Shown here: piece after piece, positions 8,802 to 17,381 of the stretch
Layout of the letters: every line of letters begins with the position of its first letter
How positions within the stretch are numbered: position 1 is the stretch's first letter
NCBI RefSeq assembly: GCF_900156475.1
Contig: NZ_FTNR01000020.1
Span: 1 to 41,844, forward strand
Source of the DNA: Natronorubrum thiooxidans
GTDB taxonomy: Archaea > Halobacteriota > Halobacteria > Halobacteriales > Natrialbaceae
Length of the DNA stretch: 41,844 bases
Direction: 5' to 3'
Translations under genes and position numbers: made by a program
The notes under the pieces: generated by a model
Told to the model about the DNA's origin: nothing
The model's database searches: none
What the model saw: the letters and a program-made list of their open reading frames with translations, nothing else

Positions 8802-9874
8802 TATCCTTGTGTGCAGTTGGGGGGTGTGGTCAGGTCGTCGCTAAACCGGGCTTGCTGAGGATGACGAATCTGGATATCGTCAGTTAAGAGGCCTTGAGCA
8901 TACCTACCAGCAGGAGTGAGAGTCACAGAATTATAGCACCCTCGATCATCTACTGCCAAGAATCCATGATCCTGTTCAAGTTCCCTGTAGTAGCGATCAA
9001 TAGTCCCTGAACTCAAATCGAGGCTGCTATCGGTCTTGAGATCCCGGATCTCTCGATATTCTTTTTCATTTGATGGGATAGCTGCCAATAACCGAAGCCT
9101 CCCACCTTTGGGAGTGAATGCTTGGAGAGCTTCATAGACAGACTGGGGGTCAACCTCGTTATCGACTGAAACGGAAGCGGTGTTATCTGCTGTGTGCGTG
9201 TTGCCGCTCTCAGTAAGGTAGGTATCGATCCATTCTGGATGTCTATCTCTGAGAAATGTTTCGAGTGAAGGCGATGCTAAGAGATCAATCGCACAGGTCT
9301 TCGAGAGGATGGCGATCGTTTTGAGCCCTCGTTTCCGTTGAGCTCGTTGTGTATTCCGCCAAGCGGACTCATCCAGTAACAGCGAAACTCGGGGTGTAGT
9401 TGGTGCGAGGGCAATCAACTGCATTGGCCCTGGTTCAAGATTACCAATACCGGTATTCAGTTCGTGATACCCTGTTCCAATCTTGACCAACGTATCGACG
9501 GAAGGTGGTCGATCCTCACTATGTCGAGTTGGCCAATCTTCACGAGGTAAGCCCCGCACGCGCACAGTGAATTCTGCAGCGGCATATGGGTACCAGCCAC
9601 CAACAGCCTTCACTTGATAGAATTCGTTGAGAATCACGGGGACGTGTCCCTGACGTGGCATGTGGAGAAGTTTCGGATCGTGACACTTTGCGACTTCTTC
9701 TACTGCTTCAACGACCCATGGGAGTAGTCCCTCGAGTAGATCTGGAAGCCAGTCGCGGCGTGCGGGAGTAACGTTTTCCAAGGTAAAATCGGGTTTCTTG
9801 GCCGAAGTAGCTGGCAAAAATTCAACGTTCCCATTGAATTCGGGCCAAACATATTCTGTACTTGTGGAGGGCAT
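8801..9874 (-). CDS. Unrecognised protein with C-terminal wHTH
   Basis: This is about 357 residues from the ATG at 9874 (PSTSTEYVWPEF). The longer frame to 9955 is rejected because a TATA-like GTTAAATACC lies about 30 bases before 9874, which fits a leaderless start. The N-terminal two thirds match nothing I recognise. The C-terminus (residues 245-330, including RLRLLAAIPSNEKEYREIRDL and GTIDRYYRELEQDHGFL) looks like a winged helix that senses or binds DNA. It forms an operon with the coupled gene at 7224-8801. The pair could be regulators of the island. Confidence 0.6.
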   Translation of the reverse strand: MPSTSTEYVWPEFNGNVEFLPATSAKKPDFTLENVTPARRDWLPDLLEGLLPWVVEAVEEVAKCHDPKLLHMPRQGHVPVILNEFYQVKAVGGWYPYAAAEFTVRVRGLPREDWPTRHSEDRPPSVDTLVKIGTGYHELNTGIGNLEPGPMQLIALAPTTPRVSLLLDESAWRNTQRAQRKRGLKTIAILSKTCAIDLLASPSLETFLRDRHPEWIDTYLTESGNTHTADNTASVSVDNEVDPQSVYEALQAFTPKGGRLRLLAAIPSNEKEYREIRDLKTDSSLDLSSGTIDRYYRELEQDHGFLAVDDRGCYNSVTLTPAGRYAQGLLTDDIQIRHPQQARFSDDLTTPPNCTQG

Positions 9875-9899
9875 TACATATGAAAAGAACCCAATCGGG

Positions 9900-9909
9900 G
9901 TATTTAACG
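9900..9909 (-). promoter_or_regulatory. TATA box of the wHTH operon
   Basis: GTTAAATACC on the minus strand is centred about 30 bases before the ATG at 9874. This spacing is usual for leaderless haloarchaeal transcripts and is the main reason for choosing that start. Confidence 0.5.
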
Positions 9910-9965
9910 GCTTGTCAGACAAATGTCTGTTAGGGCAAGTGTGAGAACGACCCACATTCCCGGAG

Positions 9966-9974
9966 GTTTATAAG
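9966..9974 (+). promoter_or_regulatory. Possible TATA box for the first recombinase
   Basis: GTTTATAAG stands in the divergent region between the wHTH operon and the recombinase at 10239. Transcription from it would start near 9995 and give a leader of about 240 bases before the recombinase ATG, which has its own GGAGG site. Confidence 0.3.
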
Positions 9975-10238
9975 TGGTGGGTGGACTTATGAATGCACTT
10001 CCCCGCTTTGGGGAGAGAAAACGCAGGAAACGACGATCGCGCACGGAATTGTAAGCCCGCTCCAACCTAGCTGCCTGAAAACGGGCCATAGCGCGACCGT
10101 CTCCCCGAGATCGACCAACCAGTGACAACAATCTCAAACCATGATCAGGCAGACATATCTCTCGATCGGTTCGCTCGAAGGCCATCCGCAAACAATCCTC
10201 TCACACCCCAACCAGGAGTATCTCGTGGAGGCGTGCGA

Positions 10239-11390
10239 ATGACCGGTGCCGACATCTCAGAGCTCATTGATGAACTGGGTGACGAATTGGCCGGCCCACT
10301 TGCCGAGAAGCTCGGTGAACAGATGACGCCTTCTCTCAACTCAATGACTCCCGAGGAGGCTGTGGACAAGTACTTCGATACCAGAGAACTGAAAGACAAT
10401 ACTCAGTACACGCACGAATCCTCGCTTCGGAATTTCTTCCTCCGCTGGTGCGATGATGTAGCCGATATCGACGATATGAACGAACTCTCTGGAAATGATC
10501 TCGCAAGCTATCGGATATGGCGGCGTGACGAGGCCTCAAAACGTGTGGATAAACTGAGTCCGAAAAGCGAGGAGACACAGCAGAAAATCACGCGCACATT
10601 CATCAAGCACTGCGAATCTTGGGAAGTCGTTCGCTCCGGCCTCCATGAGCACGTTATTGTTCCGAGTCTCGACAAGAACGATGAAGTACGTGATGAAATC
10701 CTCGACTCTGAAACGGCGAAAGAAGTACTTGAGTGGCTCCAAAAGTACGAATACGGGGACGTCCAGCACGTCGTCTGGTTGCTCTTATCATCCTGCGGGG
10801 CGCGTACCGGTGGGATTCACTCGCTCGACCTCAGAGATTACGTCACCAACGATGACGGGTCTTATCTCAAATTCCGTCATCGGCCCGAAACAGGAACTAC
10901 GCTCAAGAATGACTACGAAGGGGAGCGGAACGTGGACATACCCCGTTCCGTGAGCGATGTACTCGACGACTACATTGCTGATCACCGGGAATCCTCCACA
11001 GACGAGCAGGGGCGCGAGCCTCTCCTCACGACCGCCCACGGACGGCTCGGCAAAAGTACGATTCGCAACTACATCTACGCCTGGACACGCCCGTGCGCGA
11101 TCGGTCGAGGATGTCCGTACGACCGAGACCCTGAAGAATGCGATGCAGCTCGTCGGAACAATTGGGCATTCGAGTGTCCAGATAGTTTGAGTTGCCACCC
11201 TGTCCGCAAGGGGTACATTACAGCGGAGCTGAAGGCGGGAGTTCCGAAAGCTACGATCAGCCAACGCTGCGACGTGTCAGAGGCAGTTATGGACAAACAC
11301 TACGATCACCGGACTGAAGAGGAGAAGATGGCTGCACGGCGTGTCGCGCTGAAACTCGCCCACGAAACGGAGAAGGGGTACGGCGAGTAG
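10239..11390 (+). CDS. Tyrosine recombinase/integrase 1 with Cys4 insert
   Basis: This site-specific recombinase has 383 residues. A SAM-like N-terminal core-binding domain (about residues 35-140) is followed by the catalytic domain. Visible catalytic residues are Arg189 (GARTGG), His320 and Arg323 (HPVR) and the nucleophile Tyr355 (HYDHRT). Just before the HxxR box lies a cysteine set, C286-x5-C292-x8-C301-x11-C313, probably a zinc site. ATG 10239 is preferred over the upstream in-frame start at 10122 because GGAGG lies 8-12 bases before it and the extra 39 residues look unstructured. It is clearly related to the gene at 12911-13930 (shared RHRPETGT and the same Cys spacing). It probably integrates or inverts DNA; no attachment site could be identified. 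Confidence 0.85.
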   Translation: MTGADISELIDELGDELAGPLAEKLGEQMTPSLNSMTPEEAVDKYFDTRELKDNTQYTHESSLRNFFLRWCDDVADIDDMNELSGNDLASYRIWRRDEASKRVDKLSPKSEETQQKITRTFIKHCESWEVVRSGLHEHVIVPSLDKNDEVRDEILDSETAKEVLEWLQKYEYGDVQHVVWLLLSSCGARTGGIHSLDLRDYVTNDDGSYLKFRHRPETGTTLKNDYEGERNVDIPRSVSDVLDDYIADHRESSTDEQGREPLLTTAHGRLGKSTIRNYIYAWTRPCAIGRGCPYDRDPEECDAARRNNWAFECPDSLSCHPVRKGYITAELKAGVPKATISQRCDVSEAVMDKHYDHRTEEEKMAARRVALKLAHETEKGYGE

Positions 11391-11533
11391 ATTTAGAGGT
11401 TCTACTGGCTTGCACAGGATCTAACAGAAGCGGTGTACTGATACAAGACATATATCGCAGGAAGCAAACCTATAGCCGCCGAGGATTGTCAATGCAGTAG
11501 GGAATAGTACGAAGTTTTTACGTACATAGTTCG

Positions 11534-12772
11534 ATGAGTTTTCCCATGGAACGTCGTGAGTACATATTCTTATCTGGAACTGCCTTTTGTACGGTTTCAG
11601 GTTGTCTTGATGGAAGTGGATTGTCTACCGAAGACGAACCAGACGAAGACGACTCGGAGAACGAGAGAGAACCAGACGAAGACGACTCGGAGAACGAGAG
11701 AGAACCAGACGAAGACGACAGTTCAGATACTGAAGGCCCTACAATCCACGATTTTACGTTGTCCGGAAAGACATTCGAACCAGGAGACAGTATGAAGATT
11801 GATGTCGAGGTGGCTGATGAGACAGACATTGAACGTATTTACTTCCGATTCGAACACGAGAATGGCGGGGGAGCAGTCTTCGATGCGTACCGTGATTTTT
11901 CACCAGCAGTCGATGATGGAACACATACGATCTCGTACCAGTGGCCGGAGAATACTCCTGGGGGAACTTACGAAATCACGTCGATCAGTACCCGCGATAG
12001 TATTGGGAATTTCGGGAGCCAGACAGACTCATTCAGTATCGATAAAAGAACCATCGAGATCGAGTCAAAGATGTCTGACACTGAAGCCCCGATAATTCAC
12101 AACTTCACGTTGTCGGGAAGGAAATTCGAGCCAGGAGACAGCATGAAGATTGATGTGGACGTAACTGACGAGACAGACATCGAACGGATCTACTTCCGCT
12201 TCGAACACAAGGATGGTGGGGGCGCGGTCTTTGATGCGTACCGTGACTTTTCACCAGCAGTCGATGATGGAACACATACGATCTCGTACCAGTGGCCGGA
12301 GAATACTTCCGGAGGTGCTTACGAAATCACGTCGATCAGTACCCGCGATAGTATTGGGAATTTCGGGAGCCAGACAGACTCATTCAGTATCGATAAAAGA
12401 ACCATCGAGATTGAATCAGAGACGGTTGATACTGAAGCTCCAATAGTTCACGACTTCACGTTGTCGGGAAGGAAATTCGAACCAGGAGACAGTATGAAGA
12501 TTGATGTTGAGGTGACTGACAAGACAGACATCGAACGGATCTATTTTCGCTTCGAACACGAGGATGGCGGGGGTGCAGTCTTCGATGCGTACCGTGACTT
12601 TTCACCAGCAGTCGATGATGGAACACATACAATCTCGTATCAGTGGCCAGAAAACACTCCTGGGGGAACTTACGAAATTACGTCAATCAGTACCCGCGAT
12701 AGTATTGGGAATTTCAGGAGCCAGACAGACTCATTCAGTATCGATAAAAGAACCATCGAGATTGAGACATAA
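11534..12772 (+). CDS. Secreted lipoprotein with three Ig-like repeats
   Basis: The N-terminus has MERREYIFLSG and a lipobox VSGC, so this is probably a Tat-exported lipoprotein anchored outside the cell. An acidic linker follows, made of the 11-residue unit EPDEDDSENER repeated 2.6 times. The rest is three 117-residue units, each starting near IHDFTLSG and ending near IDKRTIEIE. They look like beta-sandwich (Ig or cadherin-like) modules and are almost identical. The start may be ATG 11546 rather than 11534, because a TATA-like element (TTTTTACGT, 11515-11523) lies about 27 bases before 11546. It lies between two recombinase genes. A surface or adhesion role is inferred only from architecture. 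Confidence 0.75.
   Translation: MSFPMERREYIFLSGTAFCTVSGCLDGSGLSTEDEPDEDDSENEREPDEDDSENEREPDEDDSSDTEGPTIHDFTLSGKTFEPGDSMKIDVEVADETDIERIYFRFEHENGGGAVFDAYRDFSPAVDDGTHTISYQWPENTPGGTYEITSISTRDSIGNFGSQTDSFSIDKRTIEIESKMSDTEAPIIHNFTLSGRKFEPGDSMKIDVDVTDETDIERIYFRFEHKDGGGAVFDAYRDFSPAVDDGTHTISYQWPENTSGGAYEITSISTRDSIGNFGSQTDSFSIDKRTIEIESETVDTEAPIVHDFTLSGRKFEPGDSMKIDVEVTDKTDIERIYFRFEHEDGGGAVFDAYRDFSPAVDDGTHTISYQWPENTPGGTYEITSISTRDSIGNFRSQTDSFSIDKRTIEIET
11636..11719 (+). repeat. 33-bp tandem repeat, 2.6 copies
   Basis: Units start at 11636, 11669 and 11702 with a period of exactly 33 bases. They encode the acidic linker of the lipoprotein. Confidence 0.9.
11737..12769 (+). repeat. 351-bp tandem repeat, three copies
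   Basis: Equivalent points (ACGTTGTC) fall at 11756, 12107 and 12458, so the period is 351 bases or 117 codons. Long stretches are identical between copies at the DNA level, which implies recent duplication or gene conversion. Confidence 0.9.
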
Positions 12773-12910
12773 GGCCGACTCTCAACTGTAGTCCCTAGCA
12801 GAAGTTGTCAATTTCTGCAAGCACTCTATGTTCCATTCCTACGAAAATAGACGAAAAAACGTTACTAAACGAAATCACAAGACTGCAAGAAATCCTACAA
12901 ATCAGACGTC

Positions 12911-13930
12911 TCAAAGATTACGTAGGAACTTTCGCCGTTGCTCCATTTTCGACTTTTCACTCCGTCTGTCGTAATGCTTCTCTAGCACATCACGACCTAC
13001 ATTCGCTCTAGCAGACACCACTTCTACCGGTATATCAGATGCAAGGTGATTTGTAATGCTTCCGCGACGAACAGCATGCGAAGATACGCTTTCGGGACAC
13101 TTCGACGCACCCTCGTAACACGCTGCCTCGCACTCATCGACATCGCGATTCAGAGGACAGAGCGCGCCAATCCGGCATGGGCGCGACCAACTGTAGACGA
13201 TCGAAGTGACTGTTGTGACGTGGACACGTCCATGCGTCGTTGTGATCAAGGGATTGCGTCCGTGCTCATCAGTGACATCGGGCCGAGGGCCGTCAATCCA
13301 GTCGTCGAGGAGGGTACAGATCTGAGACGATAGCGCGATCATTCGCTCACCGTCCTCTTGGTTCTTGATTGGTGTCCCGGTTTCTGGCCGATGTCGAATC
13401 TCGAGGCACTGGTCGTCTGCGTGATAGTCTCGAAGGTCGGGCGCTCGCACGGCACCTCGTCGCATCATCGTGTGCCACTGCAATGTGAGCACGATGTGTG
13501 GTCGGGATGCGTACTCGAATTTTGAGAGATGGCCGAGAACAGCGTCGGCATGGCTCTCGTCAAGCATTACATCACGTACGTTCTCTTTAGATTCGAGGTC
13601 AGGAGAGAGCACCTTGTCGCTCAAGTCGGGAGAGACGGCGTCGATAGTTTCGAGGAAGCGAATGAACACGCGGAGCGTATCCATCTGGGTTTTCTCTGTG
13701 ACTGGTTTGATTCCCCCGTTGAAGTTTCGGCGCCAGAGCCGGTACTCGTGAAGGGTGCGACCGGTCAGGTCATTCAGATTCTTGATGTCCTTCTCGTCGT
13801 TGCACCAGCGGATGAAATGGCTGAGACGGGATTTGTGCGATCGTAGGGTGGCCTCGGATACTTCGCGTTGCCGATGGTTGAGATACAGCTGTACTGCTTC
13901 GTCCGGTGTGATGGGTTCGAGTTCGTCCAT
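12911..13930 (-). CDS. Tyrosine recombinase/integrase 2 with Cys4 insert
   Basis: This site-specific recombinase has 339 residues. Visible catalytic residues are Arg157 (MRRGAV), His285 and Arg288 (HAVR) and Tyr320 (HYDRRS). The N-terminal domain is SAM-like (residues 8-100). C252-x5-C258-x8-C267-x10-C278 matches the cysteine set of the first recombinase. The two share blocks such as RHRPETGT and LWRR and are paralogues in opposite orientation. It is shorter than the first at the N-terminus because it lacks about 28 residues before the DNA-binding domain. It is the last accessory-type gene before the composition changes near 14.2 kb, so it may mark the element's end. Confidence 0.85.
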   Translation of the reverse strand: MDELEPITPDEAVQLYLNHRQREVSEATLRSHKSRLSHFIRWCNDEKDIKNLNDLTGRTLHEYRLWRRNFNGGIKPVTEKTQMDTLRVFIRFLETIDAVSPDLSDKVLSPDLESKENVRDVMLDESHADAVLGHLSKFEYASRPHIVLTLQWHTMMRRGAVRAPDLRDYHADDQCLEIRHRPETGTPIKNQEDGERMIALSSQICTLLDDWIDGPRPDVTDEHGRNPLITTTHGRVHVTTVTSIVYSWSRPCRIGALCPLNRDVDECEAACYEGASKCPESVSSHAVRRGSITNHLASDIPVEVVSARANVGRDVLEKHYDRRSEKSKMEQRRKFLRNL

Positions 13931-14260
13931 GGTTGCTCCAGCGAACCCGGCTGGAGGTTTGCCGCGTGATTTCTCCCGTTTCTCTTGCCCGTTGACACGG
14001 ATTTGTTATGGGGCGTAGACGATTCCTGCAGCGCCCACTCGCAACCGGCTCGATTCTCGACAAATACTACTTCCCCCGTAGAGTGTTCGGTAGCCGTCTT
14101 TTCGGCACTTTCATCTGTTTCACAGACGGGAGTGAAATCTGATCCCAACGGGAAACGGGTTGCTCCCCGCTGTGTCAGTTGCGACTCTAATCGAGGAGTT
14201 TACTGCCGATCACCAGCGGCGAGGTCGGTGATCGGCGGTCAGTGACGACAACAGTCCGTA
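13931..14260. other. Gene-free stretch at the island/core boundary
   Basis: I find no convincing gene in these 330 bases. The left part is upstream of the second recombinase. The right part holds a hairpin (14205-14236) below the MFS gene. Sequence to the right is visibly richer in G+C with regular third-position GC; sequence to the left is not. No tRNA gene was seen that could serve as an attachment site. Confidence 0.5.
14205..14236 (-). terminator. Inverted repeat downstream of the MFS gene
   Basis: GCCGATCACC pairs perfectly with GGTGATCGGC across a 12-base loop, 25-56 bases after the MFS stop. No T-run follows on the minus strand, so terminator function is a guess. It could equally be a recombination or binding site. 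Confidence 0.35.
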
Positions 14261-15550
14261 TCAGTCGTCGGTCGTCGCGTGTGCAGGGGTATCCGGAGCG
14301 GGTGCGGGTGGTTCGTGGGTTCCGAACTCGGGATGGGTTTCTTCCATCCAGAGGAACACGATTGCGCCGGAGATGAACATCAGGATGGAGGTCATATAAA
14401 AGGCGGCTTCGGCGCTGATGAACTCCATCGCGAGGCCGATCAGGATCGCGCCGACACCGTAGCCCGCGTCGCGCCACATTCGGTAGACGCCCATGCCAGC
14501 CGACCGCCAGGTCGGGTGGGCCGCGTCGCTGGGAACGGTCATCAGGTTCGGATAGAGCAACGCCATGCCAAGCCCGGAAACGGCGGCCAGAACCGCCCAC
14601 AGGAGGTAGCCTTCGACGAACACCATTCCGAGGACGCCCACACCGGCGAGGAACATCCCCGCGATGACCGGCGGGCGGCGACCGATACGGTCGGCGAGAC
14701 CGCCGGTTCCGATCTGGAGGAAGTACATCGCGCTGTGGACGCCGACGACGACGCCGACGGCTTCGATCGCGAGACCCTGGCTCGTGAGATAGAGCGGGAC
14801 GGCGATCCAGAACAACGTATCGACGAAGTTCTCGATGTGGCCGGCCTGGGCCGCCGCGAACAGCGTTCGATCGCCGTAGGTCGCTCGCTTTAGCACCTCG
14901 TTGAACGGGAGATTCGCGTCGTGGTGGTCGTCGTCGCCCTCGAGTTGTGCGAGTTGGACGGTTTCCTTGATGAGGAAAATCGAGATCAGGAAGGCGAGCA
15001 CCACCACGGCGGCGAGGAAGTAAAACGGCTCCGGACGGAGGCTCGTCCGGCCGGCGATGACACCTGTAATCCACGCCCCTGCGGCGACGCCGGTGTAGCC
15101 GAACGCCTCGTCGATGCCGACAGCCAGCCCGCGCTGGTCGGGGCCGGCGAGGTCGATTTTGGCGTTGATCGCCATGCTCCAGGTCAGCGCCTGGTTGACG
15201 CCGAGCAAGATGTTGCCAGCGGTGATCCACCACCAGTTGGGGGCGAAGATGAGAATCACCGGGATCGGCAGCGCCGTGAGCCAGCCGAGGACGAGCACCG
15301 GCTTGCGCCCGTACTCCTCGCCCCACTTGCCGGCATAGAGGTTGAGTAGCGCCTTGACGAAGCCGAAGGAGACGACGAACGAGCCGATGACCAGAAACGA
15401 CTCGACACCGAGGACGTCCTCGCCGAGGACGGGAACGACGGTCCGTTCGGATCCGATGGTCAGCCCTGTCGCGAACACCAACAGCACGTGCAACGAGAAC
15501 TGGCCGAGGTGTTCGCGAATTCCCTGTGTAAGATCTGATGTCTCGCTCAT
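14261..15550 (-). CDS. MFS transporter
   Basis: This 429-residue major facilitator superfamily permease has about 12 hydrophobic segments. The loop after TM2 has KWGEEYGRKPVLVLG, the family's motif A, and the second half repeats it as GGLADRIGRRPPVIAG. A central loop around residues 205-225 is rich in Asp and His (EGDDDHHDAN). The substrate cannot be read from sequence. It is divergent from the Bat-type regulator at 15741, and the intergenic region has a perfect palindrome, so that regulator or another factor may control it. The large antisense frames over this gene are shadows. Confidence 0.85.
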   Translation of the reverse strand: MSETSDLTQGIREHLGQFSLHVLLVFATGLTIGSERTVVPVLGEDVLGVESFLVIGSFVVSFGFVKALLNLYAGKWGEEYGRKPVLVLGWLTALPIPVILIFAPNWWWITAGNILLGVNQALTWSMAINAKIDLAGPDQRGLAVGIDEAFGYTGVAAGAWITGVIAGRTSLRPEPFYFLAAVVVLAFLISIFLIKETVQLAQLEGDDDHHDANLPFNEVLKRATYGDRTLFAAAQAGHIENFVDTLFWIAVPLYLTSQGLAIEAVGVVVGVHSAMYFLQIGTGGLADRIGRRPPVIAGMFLAGVGVLGMVFVEGYLLWAVLAAVSGLGMALLYPNLMTVPSDAAHPTWRSAGMGVYRMWRDAGYGVGAILIGLAMEFISAEAAFYMTSILMFISGAIVFLWMEETHPEFGTHEPPAPAPDTPAHATTDD

Positions 15551-15692
15551 CGGTTACTGGTGGGCACGACGGCTAAGTCGTCGGTTGTGTTCGAACGGTT
15601 CCTCGTCGATCCGGAACTGCATACTGCGTTTAGAGACTCTCAGTTCGGCCATCCGTAGTCGCTCATACACAGTACGCCTGAATATGGATGAT

Positions 15693-15708
15693 GCCGGTCA
15701 TGACCGGC
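15693..15708. promoter_or_regulatory. 16-bp perfect palindrome (candidate operator)
   Basis: GCCGGTCATGACCGGC is perfectly self-complementary. It ends 1-2 bases before the TATA-like CTATTAATTT (15710-15719) that serves the regulator at 15741. The position is over the TFB-recognition element, where a bound dimer would block or recruit the transcription machinery. Confidence 0.55.
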
Positions 15709-15709
15709 A

Positions 15710-15719
15710 CTATTAATTT
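15710..15719 (+). promoter_or_regulatory. TATA box of the Bat-type regulator
   Basis: CTATTAATTT is centred about 26 bases before the ATG at 15741, giving a leaderless transcript. Confidence 0.55.
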
Positions 15720-15740
15720 TGCTGCGAACGATATCAGCAT

Positions 15741-16463
15741 ATGAGCCTGTACGAGGCCTCGTTCAGGGTGAAACACGAGTGTCCCTACCGGGAGATATCG
15801 GAGCGCCACCCGGATCTCACGATCCGAGAGTGGTACCTGAGCGACTGCCAGGTGCTCGAGATTACCTCGTCAGAGACGCCGACGGACGATCTGCGCGCCG
15901 AAATCGACGAGTTAGGGACGGTTCTGCACGAATCGGTCGACGACACCGGGTTACACGTCGTCACGCAGGCCTGTCTCTGTTCGCTCGAGGGGTCGATCAT
16001 CGACCGGTTCGAGGAACACAACTGCCTGTACCAGCCGCCGACGATCCACCGTCAGGGCTGGGAGCATTACACGGTGATCGCGTTCGACGAGGCCGACGTT
16101 CGGGCACTGATTCGGGACCTCGAGTCGGATCGAGATATCGACGTGCTCTCGAAAACCGCCATCTCGGAGCAGGAGATTCCCCACAGCATGTTGGCCCCGG
16201 TCGATCAGCTCTTTGATGGCCTGACTGATCGACAGCTGGCGGCCCTTCGACTGGCCCTCGAGAGCGGGTACTACGAGCAACCGCGAAAGACGTCGCTGCG
16301 CGAGCTGGCTGACCGGACGTCCGTTGCCCGGTCGACGTACGAAGAACACCTCCGGAAGGCGGAGAACAAGCTGCTCACGAACGCCGGCGAGTTCTTGCGG
16401 TTGGTGACGGCGACCTCGTCGGCGGACCCGCTACACGTCGATCGGTCGGCGACGGCCGACTAG
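15741..16463 (+). CDS. Bat-type HTH transcriptional regulator
   Basis: This haloarchaeal regulator of the HTH_10 (Bat) family has 240 residues. The N-terminal two thirds form the alpha/beta sensor region usual in this family, with Cys residues (HECPY, C-x-C in QACLCS) that may sense redox or bind metal. The C-terminal HTH spans about residues 160-215 (LTDRQLAALRLALESGYY, then TSLRELADRTSVARSTYEEH). The ATG at 15741 fits the TATA box upstream. It is divergent from the MFS gene. The target is unknown; self-regulation and transporter control are plausible. Confidence 0.85.
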   Translation: MSLYEASFRVKHECPYREISERHPDLTIREWYLSDCQVLEITSSETPTDDLRAEIDELGTVLHESVDDTGLHVVTQACLCSLEGSIIDRFEEHNCLYQPPTIHRQGWEHYTVIAFDEADVRALIRDLESDRDIDVLSKTAISEQEIPHSMLAPVDQLFDGLTDRQLAALRLALESGYYEQPRKTSLRELADRTSVARSTYEEHLRKAENKLLTNAGEFLRLVTATSSADPLHVDRSATAD

Positions 16464-16716
16464 CGGGCAGATTGACTGTCCGCCGCCGCGTTCGCGCTCA
16501 CCGATCACCTCGAGTCGGACTCCGATCTACGACAGACTGGGACCGAGTCTTGATAGTGATGTGAGTTCTGCACGATCCTGTATTCGATGAGTCGCTAGGA
16601 ACACGAAGCGCTGCCCGAAATCCGGACTGGGATGGAGTAGAACGATATCGAGTGAGAGCTACGTCGAACGGCCTCGAGTGACGTCCGATCAGACAGACCG
16701 ATTCGACTGGGCCGTA

Positions 16717-17268
16717 TCAACAGAACGCCGTGATCACGGTTTGCAGGCACTGTTTTGCCTGGCTGGCACGACATCTAAGCTCGGATCGAATCCCATCGTA
16801 CGTGTTTCCGAGCAGGTTGCCGAAGTAGATCGCTCGAACGAACGCTTGAATGTCGGCGGCCGTGTCCGGGCCGTACGTGTCTCGCAGTTCGACAACGGCG
16901 TTTCGACCGGGGTTCTCGCTCGTCTCGGCGTAGCGCTGGGCGAACAGCAGCGCTGGGCGTTCCGCTGGCGCGACGGCACCGTCGACGTCGCGCTCGAGCA
17001 ACTGTTCGATCGTGTCTTCGTCCATCCCAGCCTCGAGTGCGAGGTCAGTGTGATATCGCGAACAGTACTGACACTCGTTGATTGCGGTCACGGCCAGCAT
17101 GATCTTCTCCGCGAACTGGGTATCGACCCTGTCGGCCTTCTGTGCACGGACGAGCCGCGGCAGGTTTCGGAGAAACCGACCGAGTCCGACGACGAACGAC
17201 GTGGCTGTGAACGTCTTCTTTCGGAACTCGTTGCACCCGTCCGACTGGCATTGCTTGGTTATGGACAT
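16717..17268 (-). CDS. Carboxymuconolactone decarboxylase / AhpD-like protein
   Basis: This all-alpha protein of about 184 residues belongs to the CMD/AhpD family. The signature ECQYCSRYHT near residue 70 gives the redox CxxC with a following His, the layout of AhpD-type peroxidase partners. LVRAQKADRVDTQFAEKIMLAV before it and QAFVRAIYFGNLLGNT after it are the family's helices. Extra cysteines flank the core (QCQSDGC at the start, RCRASQAKQC near the end). The frame could start at 17277; 17268 is the second ATG. It stands alone, without an ahpC neighbour. A stress-related thiol role is inferred from the family. Confidence 0.8.
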   Translation of the reverse strand: MSITKQCQSDGCNEFRKKTFTATSFVVGLGRFLRNLPRLVRAQKADRVDTQFAEKIMLAVTAINECQYCSRYHTDLALEAGMDEDTIEQLLERDVDGAVAPAERPALLFAQRYAETSENPGRNAVVELRDTYGPDTAADIQAFVRAIYFGNLLGNTYDGIRSELRCRASQAKQCLQTVITAFC

Positions 17269-17381
17269 AACACACATTATTCGTACGTCGAATATAAGCG
17301 AACTGGAGTCGGTCCATCTGGTCGTTTTGTGGCGGCCGGACTCGAGACAGTCGACCTGTTGGGAGAAACGAGACGCCGAGA

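Noticed and set aside
9989-10054. A 21-codon, very basic ORF after the TATA-like element at 9966
   Set aside because: The spacing to the TATA box is too short for a leaderless start and there is no ribosome-binding site; it could be chance.
14187-15326. A long antisense-frame ORF (379 codons) on the MFS strand
   Set aside because: It is a low-complexity Arg/Pro-rich shadow of the MFS gene, typical of GC-rich DNA.
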